Shown: piece by piece, positions 52,471 through 61,789 of the stretch
Numbering within the stretch: position 1 is the stretch's first letter
Layout of the letters: each line of letters starts with the position of its first letter
Origin: Paenibacillus harenae DSM 16969
GTDB lineage: Bacteria > Bacillota > Bacilli > Paenibacillales > Paenibacillaceae
Reading direction: 5' to 3'
DNA: 64,000 nucleotides
Assembly: GCF_000422465.1 (NCBI RefSeq)
Contig: NZ_AULV01000018.1
Coordinates: 113,922-177,921 of the forward strand
The notes under the pieces: generated by a model
Database searches by the model: none
What the model saw: the letters and a program-made list of their open reading frames with translations, nothing else
Told to the model about the DNA's origin: nothing
Program-made: the position numbers and the translations under genes

Positions 52471-54198
52471 ATGAAAAATAATAAAACGGATGCCGTCAAG
52501 CGGGGTATCCGGTTCTCGCTCGGCCGCAAGCTGACTGCGGCTTTCTTCGCGGTATCGCTTCTCGTCGGCGTGACGGCAGGCGCGGCCTATATGTCCATGA
52601 AGAAGCTGGAGCGGAATTATGCGTCCTTGCTCGAGAAACAATCAGCCGCGAATGAACGGGCTTCCAAGATCGAGACGGGTACGCAGCTTCAGAACAGCCT
52701 GCTCTTCGGCTATTTGGTAGAGCCTGTACCGGAGAAGGAGGAGCTGCTGTTTAAGGGTAACGGGGAGCTGGGAACGCTGATCACAACCACGGTAAGCGCT
52801 TCCGAAGATGATGAGCGGGAACAGGCCGTCCGTTTATTATCCGAATCGAATGATACGTTCGCGAGATTGCTTGTGAAGGTACAGGATTACATAAAGCAAA
52901 ACCGCCCGGATCTGGCGAAGGCTGAGGCGCTGATGTGGTCGATCCCGCTTACCGATACGATGAATCATGCAGCGAAGCAGCTTCGCGAAGCGGAGAAGGC
53001 AGCGCTGCAGAACGAGCTGAACCGCTATCGGAAGGCATCGGAGGCGACAACGCGCACGTTGATTCTATGCAGCGCAGCGGCGCTAATTATTGCCGTTTCC
53101 ATCGGCATTCTATTAACGCGGCTTATTGTGAGGCCAATGGCGGCAATGGTGCGAACGGCGGGAGAGATGGCCTCCGGCGACCTGACCGCAGCTTCCGTGG
53201 AGGTGAAGAACCGGGATGAGATCCGTGAGCTCGCGTCCGCCTTCCATACGATGAAGAGCAGTTGGCACGGAATGATCAGCGAGCTGGGGCGGCATGCCGG
53301 GAGAGTGGCTCATTCGGCGGAGAAGCTCCGTCAGCAGTCGGATCAGTTCCGGTCGTCTTCCGAACAAATTTCCGCCATTATGGAGGAAATATCCGTCGGG
53401 TCGGAGGAGCAGGCGCAAAGCGCAGAGCTCGGCGTATCGAAGGTGGAGGGCATGTCGGCCGGCGTCGCTGAAATTACTGCGCTCGCGGGCCAAGCCGACC
53501 GCCAGTCTGCTCATGCGCTTCAGGAAACGGCGGCCGGCGAGCGAATCGTAGCGCTGACAGCGGATCAAATGAAGGCGATTCAGCAGAAAATGAACGAATT
53601 GACGGCATTCATTGAGCGGCTCGACTTACGTACCGGGCAAATCGTCGATGCCGCGGCGCTCATCGAGCATATATCGCGGCAGACCCAGATGCTGGCGTTG
53701 AATGCTTCCATTGAGGCGGCAAGGGCCGGGGAAGCCGGCAAAGGCTTCGCGGTCGTTGCGAATGAGGTGCGCAAGTTGTCTGTGCAAACCGGTACCGCAG
53801 CTTCGGAGGTGCAGGCGCTCGTTGACGGCGTCCGCAACGAGACCGGACTGGTGGTCGAAGCGGCCAAAGCCGGCTCGCTGGAGGTAGCCGCCGGCCTGAC
53901 CAAGGTCGGACAGGCCGGGGAAGCCTTCTTCAGCATACGGCAAGCGGTGGAGGAGGCGGCGGGCCAGATCGGCAGAGTGCTCGAGCAAGCCGAACGCTTG
54001 TATCGGCAATCGGACGACGCCGTAGACGCGATCCGCTCCATCGACCGCGTTGCCCAGCAGACGGCGGACGGCTCCCGCGAGGTGTACGCCCATACCGAGG
54101 AGCAGCATGCCGGCGTACAGGAGATGACCGCCGCTATGGATGGGTTGAGTCTCCTGTCGGAGGAGCTGCAGGGGATGATCGGCAAGTTTAAAGTGTGA
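52471..54198 (+). CDS. Methyl-accepting chemotaxis protein
   Basis: A chemoreceptor that probably relates to the sugar of this locus. The 575-residue protein has a first membrane segment ([20 protein letters not shown]), an outside four-helix-type domain of about 150 residues, a second membrane segment ([20 protein letters not shown]), HAMP, and the signalling domain with the conserved tip ([20 protein letters not shown]). The ATG at 52471 follows GGGGGAG by 8 bases; a TTG at 52465 is possible. Placed after mglBAC, it could read the loaded MglB protein as Trg does in E. coli. Confidence 0.92.
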   Translation: MKNNKTDAVKRGIRFSLGRKLTAAFFAVSLLVGVTAGAAYMSMKKLERNYASLLEKQSAANERASKIETGTQLQNSLLFGYLVEPVPEKEELLFKGNGELGTLITTTVSASEDDEREQAVRLLSESNDTFARLLVKVQDYIKQNRPDLAKAEALMWSIPLTDTMNHAAKQLREAEKAALQNELNRYRKASEATTRTLILCSAAALIIAVSIGILLTRLIVRPMAAMVRTAGEMASGDLTAASVEVKNRDEIRELASAFHTMKSSWHGMISELGRHAGRVAHSAEKLRQQSDQFRSSSEQISAIMEEISVGSEEQAQSAELGVSKVEGMSAGVAEITALAGQADRQSAHALQETAAGERIVALTADQMKAIQQKMNELTAFIERLDLRTGQIVDAAALIEHISRQTQMLALNASIEAARAGEAGKGFAVVANEVRKLSVQTGTAASEVQALVDGVRNETGLVVEAAKAGSLEVAAGLTKVGQAGEAFFSIRQAVEEAAGQIGRVLEQAERLYRQSDDAVDAIRSIDRVAQQTADGSREVYAHTEEQHAGVQEMTAAMDGLSLLSEELQGMIGKFKV

Positions 54199-54307
54199 GA
54201 TAGAATCCGGATTTTCTTGAGCAAACGATTCATTATCAGACCCCGTTAGATAAGTTTGATGAAATTGCAAAGTATGGACGGAAGCGTCTATCCTGGCAGA
54301 ATGATGC

Positions 54308-54336
54308 TTGCTATGACATTAATGTCATACTATATA
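54308..54336 (+). promoter_or_regulatory. Promoter with an 18-bp palindrome in its spacer
   Basis: TTGCTA, 17 bases, then TATATA form a plausible promoter. TATGACATTAATGTCATA (54312-54329) is a perfect palindrome filling the spacer, the ideal place for a repressor. It drives a short transcript ending at the terminator at 54488-54515. Confidence 0.55.
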
Positions 54337-54515
54337 CTTTGGAAAAATGACGAAAGGGGATTATCTGAGGTAGAAGCTAAAGCCCCCCTTTTTGCAATAC
54401 CGGATTCATTTGAAGCAACTTTCTCGGTGCACTTGCGTGAAACTTTCGGACAACGTTCCAAAAACTGGACTTTGTCTACAGCCTGGGGCCATCCGGATAT
54501 TACGGATGGCTTTTT
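54337..54515 (+). ncRNA. Possible short RNA or leader of unknown role
   Basis: The stretch of about 170 bases between a plausible promoter and a clear terminator holds no convincing gene; a 120-residue frame here runs through the terminator and has no ribosome site. A hairpin of AAAGGGG with CCCCCTTT lies near 54353-54392 and is itself followed by Ts. It could be a small RNA or an attenuated leader for the kinase gene at 54712. Confidence 0.35.
54488..54515 (+). terminator. Rho-independent terminator before locus 5
   Basis: GCCATCCG pairs perfectly with CGGATGGC around a 7-base loop, followed by five Ts. The next 200 bases to the kinase gene hold small hairpins (AACGCC-GAGA-GGCGTT, ATGGAG-CAG-CTCCAT) and no gene. 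Confidence 0.88.
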
Positions 54516-54711
54516 GAATGTACAAGACAATATAAGTATAGCACTAATAATAAGTTTATTTTTCTCTGCGAAAACGGTTGATCCTCCGGCTGGAACGCCG
54601 AGAGGCGTTTCTGCTTGACTCAGCCCATCCCGCAGAGGGATTGTCCCTTTCAATAATTGGCTATACCATAGATGGAGCAGCTCCATTGCGGAAAGGACGG
54701 ATGAGAACATC

Positions 54712-56448
54712 ATGAATTTCATTAAAAGCAGCGCGTATCAGAACCTTTCTCTCAAACGGAGGATCGTCATCCTCTTTATCGCAGCCTCCCTGATTCCATT
54801 CGTCGGGATCGGGTTAATCTCCTATTTCACCATCGATTCGATCTTGTTTAACAAAATTCAATTGGGCATCCAGAGCAACGTCAGGCAGGTTCAGCTCTCC
54901 CTGGAGAATACGATTAACAACATGAACCATGTGTCGCAGCAGCTTTCTTTTGACGGCAGCGTGGGAAAGAAGCTGGATCAGTACCTTCTCGGGGGGGAGC
55001 CGTACCATCAAGCGAGTCTGGTCAGCGAAATAAAGAACGAAGTAAGCACGATCAGCTTCACCAACCCCAATATCGGCTTGACGATGTATTATATTCAAAA
55101 GGACGGGTCCCATCTGTTTGAAAATTTGGTCGTGAGCGAACAGTTCGATCCGAACACGCTCCCCCGCCTGGCCGTTTCGAACAAAATCACGTATCATTCC
55201 CCGCATATCAGCCAAGACGGATTAAATAATCATAACGTACTGTCTGTATTAAGAAAGGCGGGCATCCCGGAGCGCGACGATATTTATATTTACATCGAAT
55301 CGGGCTTTAAGCTGACGCAAAATATATTAGACACCGATCAAATCAGTCAAAATTCGCATCATCTGCTTCTAAATAAAGAGGGACAAATTGCGTTCAGCGA
55401 AATTCCGGACATTTTTCCGGCGAACAGCGCGTTTCCTCTGGAAGACGCCCGTGTCGACCACGGCACCTATAATCATTATTACTGGTTTAAAGGGACAAGC
55501 AAACAGGGCTGGAGCATTGTCTCGGTAATCCCCGAAGCGGAATACAACAAGGAAAGAAACCGATGGCTGATTCAAATCGTCTTCTTCTCGCTCCTGGTGC
55601 TGGCCATCAGCGTCATGCTGGCCTGGCTGCTCTGGAAAATGGTCTATCGTCCGCTGACCAACTTCCATAAGGAAATGAAACGGGCGGGGCAAAGCGACTT
55701 CCAATCCGCGCCTGTGAAAACGTACATCCCGGAATTTGACTATCTGCTGCGGGAATTCGGGGACATGAAGCAGCAGATCGGGGAATTGTTCCTTGAAGTG
55801 GAGCTTAAGGAGAAGCGTAGGGCGGATCTGGAGATCGAGAAGCTGCGCTACCAGATAAACCCGCATTTTCTGATGAATACGCTGGATACTGCGCACTGGT
55901 TAGCCGTGATGAACGGACAGAACGAGATTGACCAGCTCGTTGTCTCTCTTAACAAATTGCTGTACTACAATCTGGGCAAGCTGGGCGAGCAAGCTACCGT
56001 AAGGGAAGAGCTTGATGCCTTGAAGGAATATTTAACGCTGCAGCAAATCCGCTATGACTTCCAGTTTAACGTGCGGGTCGAAGCCGATGAGCATGTGCTG
56101 GACATGATCATTCCGAGGTTTATTTTGCAGCCTCTCGTAGAAAACGCGTTATATCACGGCTTGAACGATCAAGGGAGCATCCGCGTGGATGTCAAATATG
56201 ACGGCTTTATCGAGCTGGCCGTCCATGACAACGGCGAAGGGATGTCGGAGGAAACCATCCAGCATCTCCTTCATAATGATCAGGTCGAGAAAAGAAAAGT
56301 AGGCATGGGCATCGGCATGAATTATGTGAAACGGATGATCGAATTCTATTACGACGGACAAGCCGGCATGCAGATCAAGAGCGAATTAGGCAAAGGAACA
56401 AGTGTTATATTAAGATTACCGGCGAGGGAAGCGGAGGAAGACGTATGA
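54712..56448 (+). CDS. Sensor histidine kinase, YesM type (locus 5)
   Basis: Membrane sensor for the last transporter locus. The 578-residue protein has a first membrane segment (IVILFIAASLIPFVGIGLIS), an outside domain of about 240 residues, a second membrane segment (IQIVFFSLLVLAISVMLAWL), a HAMP-like linker, the histidine box QINPHFLMNTLD, and ATPase motifs (VENALYHGLN, DNGEGMS). The ATG at 54712 has only a weak ribosome site (AAAGGACGG, widely spaced). Its stop overlaps the regulator as ATGA. Confidence 0.92.
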   Translation: MNFIKSSAYQNLSLKRRIVILFIAASLIPFVGIGLISYFTIDSILFNKIQLGIQSNVRQVQLSLENTINNMNHVSQQLSFDGSVGKKLDQYLLGGEPYHQASLVSEIKNEVSTISFTNPNIGLTMYYIQKDGSHLFENLVVSEQFDPNTLPRLAVSNKITYHSPHISQDGLNNHNVLSVLRKAGIPERDDIYIYIESGFKLTQNILDTDQISQNSHHLLLNKEGQIAFSEIPDIFPANSAFPLEDARVDHGTYNHYYWFKGTSKQGWSIVSVIPEAEYNKERNRWLIQIVFFSLLVLAISVMLAWLLWKMVYRPLTNFHKEMKRAGQSDFQSAPVKTYIPEFDYLLREFGDMKQQIGELFLEVELKEKRRADLEIEKLRYQINPHFLMNTLDTAHWLAVMNGQNEIDQLVVSLNKLLYYNLGKLGEQATVREELDALKEYLTLQQIRYDFQFNVRVEADEHVLDMIIPRFILQPLVENALYHGLNDQGSIRVDVKYDGFIELAVHDNGEGMSEETIQHLLHNDQVEKRKVGMGIGMNYVKRMIEFYYDGQAGMQIKSELGKGTSVILRLPAREAEEDV

Positions 56449-57836
56449 TAAAAGTGTTAGTAGTTGACGACGATAAGCTGGTGCGCAAAGGGCTTATTTC
56501 GGCTATGCCTTGGTCCGATTTCGGTATGCTGGTGGCAGGGGAAGCGAGCAACGGCGAGAAAGCGCTGGAATTTCTGCAGGCGAATCCGGTGGACTTGATG
56601 CTGACGGATCTGGCGATGCCGGTTATGTCCGGCATCGAATTGATGCGCAGCGCCCGTAAGCTGTACCCGGAGCTGTATATCGTCGTCTTGACGCTTCACC
56701 AGGATTTTGATTATATCCAGGAAGCGCTGCGGCTTGGGGCGATCGATTATATTGCCAAGGTGCAGCTGGAAAAAGAGCGGTTCGAAGAAGTGCTCGGAAG
56801 AGTCTATGCGCGGATTCAAGAAGAGAGGAAGAAGAGCGCTGCCGGCGTTCCACTTTCCAAAGAGGCGGCGCCGAATTCCGACAGCTTCGCTGCGGATACC
56901 GGTTACGCTTTCCTAGCGAAGGAAGGACAACCGGATACCGGCTGGCTTACGGAAACCGGGCTGCTTGCCGGGGGCAGCCTGGAAGAGCCGGATGTTAACG
57001 TCTTGTGGTGGGTTCCCGGGGTTGACTCCGCTGAGCCTTCACGTATTCCGGACGGGTGGATGATGATGAAGCTGTCCGGACTGGCCGGACGGAAGAAGAG
57101 CTTGATCTATCGGCTGTTGCGTGCATATAGGCAAAAGGACTTTTTTTATGATTATCAGCCAATCAATCAACGGGTCGAGACGACTGTCGAAGCTTTGGGC
57201 AAGGAATCGCCCGCTAACGAAAACGATCTGACCGGCGCGAGAGAACAATGGCTGACGCTCGAATGGATTCATGACGAAGCGGCCTATGAGCAGCTGCGGG
57301 ACGAGCTGAAAGAAATGCGGCTGCCCGTGCCCCGGCTGATCCAATTTCTCTATACGCTCGAGAGCGAATGGAAGCGCGTCTATGCCGCGGTAACGGACAA
57401 GCGGATTGCAGAACCGGGGCCGTTCGACAGCTGGCTTGAAGCGGAGGCATGGCTGCAGTCGATCCGCAGACTTACCGCGCAGATCGCAAACAGCCAGCCT
57501 TATTCGCAGGAGGTTGTCGACTGTATCATGAAAGCGGTGAAGCTCGTTCAAGAAGAGATGGATCAGCAGGTATTCGCGATGGATGTCGCCAAGAGGGTGA
57601 ACATGAGCCGGAGCTACTTCAGCCAGTGCTTTAAAGATATAACGGGCAAATCGTTTAATGAATACGTGCGGGAGATCCGAATCGGGAAAGCGAAGGAATA
57701 TTTGACCCATACCCATAAACCGATTCAATGGATTGCGGAGCATACGGGCTATATGGACGAGAAATATTTCAGCCGTTTATTTCGCGAGCATACCGGCATG
57801 CTGCCGAGCGAGTACCGCCAAAAGCCGCAGGGGTAG
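56445..57836 (+). CDS. Response regulator, YesN type, short form (locus 5)
   Basis: AraC-type regulator paired with the kinase just before it. The 463-residue protein is 60-90 residues shorter than the other four in the window, mainly in the middle region. The receiver has KVLVVDDD and Asp55 (LTDLAMP), but the usual K-P pair after the fifth strand is K-V (DYIAKVQ, Lys105-Val106). The AraC domain is intact (FAMDVAKRVNMSRSYFSQCF and PIQWIAEHTGYMDEKYFSRL). It probably activates the transporter genes downstream. Confidence 0.92.
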   Translation: MIKVLVVDDDKLVRKGLISAMPWSDFGMLVAGEASNGEKALEFLQANPVDLMLTDLAMPVMSGIELMRSARKLYPELYIVVLTLHQDFDYIQEALRLGAIDYIAKVQLEKERFEEVLGRVYARIQEERKKSAAGVPLSKEAAPNSDSFAADTGYAFLAKEGQPDTGWLTETGLLAGGSLEEPDVNVLWWVPGVDSAEPSRIPDGWMMMKLSGLAGRKKSLIYRLLRAYRQKDFFYDYQPINQRVETTVEALGKESPANENDLTGAREQWLTLEWIHDEAAYEQLRDELKEMRLPVPRLIQFLYTLESEWKRVYAAVTDKRIAEPGPFDSWLEAEAWLQSIRRLTAQIANSQPYSQEVVDCIMKAVKLVQEEMDQQVFAMDVAKRVNMSRSYFSQCFKDITGKSFNEYVREIRIGKAKEYLTHTHKPIQWIAEHTGYMDEKYFSRLFREHTGMLPSEYRQKPQG

Positions 57837-57925
57837 ATAGAAGTCGGCGGCCAAGGGGGACAGATGTCTTTTTGACGGGAAAACTCCCTCCAACGCTCTA
57901 CCCTATCCCGCAACCCGGCTCTAAC

Positions 57926-57939
57926 GTAAAACGCTTTCA
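57926..57939 (+). promoter_or_regulatory. Weak cre-like site before the locus 5 binding-protein gene
   Basis: GTAAAACGCTTTCA matches the CcpA site pattern at 12 of 14 positions, with the first two bases exchanged. It lies about 50 bases before the start codon. The -10 is not clear. Confidence 0.35.
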
Positions 57940-57991
57940 TCGGTGTTATCCTATTCATGTAGTTAATTCATTGAACGAAGGGGAGAAAGAG

Positions 57992-59713
57992 ATGAAAGCG
58001 ACAAAAAACAGCTTGCTCTTATTGCTGGCCGTGCTCCTTATCGCGCTGACAGCGTGTAGTTCCACGAATAAGCCGGGTAACGGAGGCAATACGAATGAAG
58101 GAACGGATGCTGCTTCCGGAAATAATGAGCCGGCGGCACCTGCGGAGACGGCCGATCCTTTCGGCAAATACGAATCACCCGTCACCATTCATGTAGGCCA
58201 AGCGAACGATCCTACGGACAACAGCCTGCCGCAGGGGGATACGCCGGAGAATAACCAGTATACGAGACATATCAAAGAGCAGTTGAATATAGACACGAAG
58301 ATTATCTGGCGGACCGCCACGGGCAAAGACTACGACCAGAAGGTCAACCTGTCCATCGCGAGCGACGATCTGCCGGACCTGGTCATCGTGAATGACGCGC
58401 AGCTCAGACAAATGGTGAAAGCCGGCCAAGTGGAGGATTTGACGGAAACATTCGAGAAATACGCGTCTCCTGCCATTAAAGGCATTATCGAGAAGACGGA
58501 AGGGCGCGCCCTCGATGCGGTCACCTTCGACGGCAAGATGATGGCGCTTCCGAACGTAACGGCAAGGGGCGACGCCGTTCATACGATGTGGATCCGCAAG
58601 GATTGGTTAGACAAACTGGGCTTGGAGGTTCCGAAGACGGTAGAAGACTTGGAGAAGGTGGCCAAAGCGTTCGTCGATGGCGACCCGGACGGGAACGGAA
58701 AGCCGGATACGATCGGCATTGCCGGACAGCAGGCCGGCGGCAAGCTTTATGCCAACTTCCTTGCTTCAAGCAATAACACGTTTGGCTTGGACCCTATTTT
58801 CTCCGCATTCAACGCTTATCCGGGTTTCTGGCTGGAAGGCGAAGACGGCAAGCCGGTCTACGGCTCCATCCAGCCGCAGGTGAAAGAAGCGTTGGCCAAA
58901 TTGCGCGACATGTATGCAAGCGGCGCGATTGACCGTGAACTGAGCATTCGCAAAGACGCGGCCGAGCCGGTCGTCAGCGGCAAAGCGGGAATATTCTTCG
59001 GTCCGTTCTGGATGGGCTATTGGCCTCTTCCGGATGCGGTCAAGAACGATCCTAAGGCGAATTGGCAGTCCTATGCGCTGCCGCTTGACAAGAACGGCGA
59101 ATTCAGCCCGCACATGGCGACTCCTTCCACTCAATTCCTTGCGGTCCGCAAAGGCTACGAGAACCCGGAAGCCGCGCTTAAATTGATGAACCTGCTTGTT
59201 CGGGACGAAGCTAAATTTGACGTAAGCGTAACGCTTAACCACTACCCGGTTCGGATCGTATACGCGCCGGTCGATGAAATCGAGTACTCGCTGACTGCGC
59301 TCAAAGAAGTTCTGGCCGGAACCAAGACGGCGGCAGACTTGGACATCCCTGGTTATAAGCTGCTTGCAGACGACGCGGCTAAGGTGGGCAAAGCAAAGCT
59401 TGAGCCGTTCGATAACAATGACATTCAATATTGGAGCACGGAAGACATGGGCATATGGAGCCGCATGTACTCAATCTTCGTTGGCGGCGCGCCGCTGCTT
59501 GAGAAGCGCAACGAGGTATACAGCCTGGTTTATTCCCAGACCAAAACGATGGAAAGCCGGTGGGCGAACCTGGAGAAGCTGGAAACCGAAACGTTCCTGA
59601 AAATCATTATGGGCGCCGCTCCGATCGAATCCTTCGACAAATTCGTCGAGGATTGGAAGAAGCAGGGCGGAGATAAAGTGACGCAAGAGGTGGAAGAAGA
59701 AATCAAGGAGTAA
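57992..59713 (+). CDS. Extracellular solute-binding lipoprotein (LplA/YtcQ type, locus 5)
   Basis: Receptor of the last oligosaccharide importer. The 573-residue protein has a lipoprotein signal peptide ending LTAC, a Gly/Asn linker, and a family fold closely like the locus 1 protein (MWIRKDWLDKLGLEVPKTVE, DPDGNGKPDTIGI, FGPFWMGYWPLPD). The ATG at 57992 follows AAGGGGAG. It starts an operon with two permeases. No enzyme gene is linked, so the substrate cannot be guessed from context. Confidence 0.92.
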   Translation: MKATKNSLLLLLAVLLIALTACSSTNKPGNGGNTNEGTDAASGNNEPAAPAETADPFGKYESPVTIHVGQANDPTDNSLPQGDTPENNQYTRHIKEQLNIDTKIIWRTATGKDYDQKVNLSIASDDLPDLVIVNDAQLRQMVKAGQVEDLTETFEKYASPAIKGIIEKTEGRALDAVTFDGKMMALPNVTARGDAVHTMWIRKDWLDKLGLEVPKTVEDLEKVAKAFVDGDPDGNGKPDTIGIAGQQAGGKLYANFLASSNNTFGLDPIFSAFNAYPGFWLEGEDGKPVYGSIQPQVKEALAKLRDMYASGAIDRELSIRKDAAEPVVSGKAGIFFGPFWMGYWPLPDAVKNDPKANWQSYALPLDKNGEFSPHMATPSTQFLAVRKGYENPEAALKLMNLLVRDEAKFDVSVTLNHYPVRIVYAPVDEIEYSLTALKEVLAGTKTAADLDIPGYKLLADDAAKVGKAKLEPFDNNDIQYWSTEDMGIWSRMYSIFVGGAPLLEKRNEVYSLVYSQTKTMESRWANLEKLETETFLKIIMGAAPIESFDKFVEDWKKQGGDKVTQEVEEEIKE

Positions 59714-59725
59714 TCCAATCGGCAG

Positions 59726-59753
59726 AGGCGGCGGATTTTTGATTCCGTCGCCT
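59726..59753 (+). promoter_or_regulatory. Stem-loop between binding-protein and permease genes (locus 5)
   Basis: AGGCGGCGGA pairs with TCCGTCGCCT (one wobble) around an 8-base T-rich loop, with TT after it. A partial stop or mRNA stabiliser is likely. Confidence 0.65.
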
Positions 59754-59803
59754 TTGCACAAATAGGCAAACACTTGCAAAATAGAGTAGGAGTGGGATTA
59801 ATC

Positions 59804-60694
59804 ATGAGAAACAGGAGCTTCGAGAAACATTATTACCTTATGCTTCTGCCCGGCTTGATTTGGTTAGTCTTGTTTAACATTGTCCCGATGAGCGGCATTG
59901 TCATGGCGTTTCAGGATTTTAACCCGGGAGCGGGGATTTGGAAATCGGAATGGATCGGATTAGAGAACTTTGAATATATGTTTGTGCTGTCCGACAGCAA
60001 GACGGTCTTGTTTAATACGATTTATATCGCGATATTGAAGATTATCGGCAACCTGATTGTTCCTCTCGTATTTGCGCTGATGTTAAACGAGCTGCGGCTG
60101 CAGATCGTGAAGCGTTGGGTTCAAACGATTGTATATTTGCCGCATTTTCTCTCCTGGGTTATTTTGTCGGGAATCTTGCTCGACGTATTTGCCTTTAAAG
60201 GTCCGATTAACTCCGTTTTGGGCGTGTTCGGCGTAGAGCCCGTCTTATTTTTCGCAAGGGCCGATTTATTCCCTTATATTATTGTAGGAAGCGACGTGTG
60301 GAAGGAATTCGGATTTAACACGATCATATATTTAGCTGCGCTTACTTCGATTAATCCGGCGTTGTATGAAGCGGCCGCGATCGACGGCGCCACGCGGATG
60401 AAGCGGTTGTGGCATGTAACGCTGCCCGGCATCACGACAACGATTGTTTTGCTGGCTGTATTAAGCTTAGGGAACGTATTGAACGCAGGGTTCGATCAAA
60501 TCTTCAACTTGTACAACCCGCTTGTTTATTCGTCCGGGGACATTATCGATACATGGGTTTACCGCGCAGGCCTGCTGAACCTTCAGTTTAGCTTGGCGAC
60601 GGCGATGGGGCTGCTCAAATCGGTGGTCAGCTTTATTCTAATCGTCGTATCCTACCTGCTCGCATCGAAGTTCGCCAACTACCGCATCTTTTAA
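59804..60694 (+). CDS. Sugar ABC transporter permease, LplB type (locus 5)
   Basis: The 296-residue membrane subunit is close in sequence to the locus 1 permease (both contain VLNAGFDQIFNLYNPLVY and SDVWKEFGF). The EAA loop is EAAAIDGATRMKRLWHV followed by TLPGITTT. The ATG at 59804 follows AGGAG at a wide spacing of 11 bases; a GTG at 59792 is too close to it. The second permease follows 18 bases after. Confidence 0.94.
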   Translation: MRNRSFEKHYYLMLLPGLIWLVLFNIVPMSGIVMAFQDFNPGAGIWKSEWIGLENFEYMFVLSDSKTVLFNTIYIAILKIIGNLIVPLVFALMLNELRLQIVKRWVQTIVYLPHFLSWVILSGILLDVFAFKGPINSVLGVFGVEPVLFFARADLFPYIIVGSDVWKEFGFNTIIYLAALTSINPALYEAAAIDGATRMKRLWHVTLPGITTTIVLLAVLSLGNVLNAGFDQIFNLYNPLVYSSGDIIDTWVYRAGLLNLQFSLATAMGLLKSVVSFILIVVSYLLASKFANYRIF

Positions 60695-60712
60695 TCGAAG
60701 GGAGCATGAACA

Positions 60713-61597
60713 ATGGTTAGAGAACAATCGTTTGGCTCCAGGCTATTCGATATCCTGCTTCTGGTCGTCCTGATCGTTATCGCGCTGGTGTGCATTATGC
60801 CGATTTGGTATACGCTGGCTGTCTCTCTAAGCGATAAATCGGCTGCCGCTGCCGGCATCGTGCGACTATGGCCGGTCGGATTCAACTTTAACTCGTATCA
60901 AACGATCATGACAGATTCGAAGTTTTTTAATTCGTTCGGTATTTCGCTGCAGCGGGTTCTGCTGGGGTCTGCCTTGAACTTTATAGTTACGGTGCTGATG
61001 GCTTACCCGTTATCGAAATCCGTGAAGGATTTCCGCCTGCGCAACGTATTTATGTGGCTGCTCGTCTTCTGCATGCTCTTTAACGGCGGCTTGATTCCCT
61101 GGTATATGGCAATTAAGGATTACGGCTTGATGGACTCGATTTGGGCGCTTGTATTGGCGGGCGGCGTGCAGGTGTTTCACGTCATTCTCGTCGTAAACTT
61201 CTTCCGGAACCTGCCGAAGGAGCTGGAGGAGGCGGCGCTTGTGGACGGAGCGGGGCCTTGGTACATGCTGGTCCGGCTCTTTGTTCCGCTGGCCGTTCCG
61301 GTTCTTGCGACGATCACGCTGTTCAGCATCGTGTACCACTGGAACGAATTTTTCCACGGCCTGGTGCTGATGTCGAAAGCCGAGAAATATCCGCTGCAAA
61401 CCTATATTCAGCAGCTTGTGGTGGTCATCGATACGACGAGCATGACGGAAGACGAATATAAGAAGCTTAGCGAGCTGTCCAACCAGACGTTGAATGCGGC
61501 TAAAATCTTCATCGCCATGATTCCCGTTCTGATCATTTATCCGTTCCTGCAGCGCTTCTTTATTCACGGCATCACGCTCGGTTCCGTGAAAGAATAG
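60713..61597 (+). CDS. Sugar ABC transporter permease, LplC type (locus 5)
   Basis: The 294-residue membrane subunit has about six segments, the EAA loop EEAALVDGAGPWYMLVRL followed by VPLAVPVL, and the family ending HGITLGSVKE. It resembles the locus 1 LplC, including the segment KYPLQTYIQQLVVVID. The ATG follows GAAGGGAG. A terminator follows 44 bases after the stop. Loci 1 and 5 probably arose by duplication or handle related sugars. Confidence 0.94.
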   Translation: MVREQSFGSRLFDILLLVVLIVIALVCIMPIWYTLAVSLSDKSAAAAGIVRLWPVGFNFNSYQTIMTDSKFFNSFGISLQRVLLGSALNFIVTVLMAYPLSKSVKDFRLRNVFMWLLVFCMLFNGGLIPWYMAIKDYGLMDSIWALVLAGGVQVFHVILVVNFFRNLPKELEEAALVDGAGPWYMLVRLFVPLAVPVLATITLFSIVYHWNEFFHGLVLMSKAEKYPLQTYIQQLVVVIDTTSMTEDEYKKLSELSNQTLNAAKIFIAMIPVLIIYPFLQRFFIHGITLGSVKE

Positions 61598-61640
61598 GTT
61601 GTACTATTCACCGGCGTGAGTGGATCTACTCGCAAATCAA

Positions 61641-61692
61641 GAATAAGGGCTGTCCCGCAGATCTATCCGGATCTTCGGGAGAGCCCTTATTC
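61641..61692. terminator. Terminator between locus 5 and the spore coat genes
   Basis: GAATAAGGGCTGTCCCG pairs with CGGGAGAGCCCTTATTC (two mismatched positions) around an 18-base loop. It could serve both the permease operon and the minus-strand coat genes. Confidence 0.8.
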
Positions 61693-61789
61693 GCTGTGGT
61701 TCTTATGACCGTATCGCTAGACTTTCGTATCTGCGGCCGCGTCCGGTTCCTAGACGTCGATGACTATCGTGCTCTGCGTTTACACTCAT

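Noticed and set aside
54256..54618. A 120-residue plus-strand frame after the chemoreceptor gene
   Set aside because: It runs through a clear terminator at 54488-54515, lacks a ribosome site, and its product looks random.
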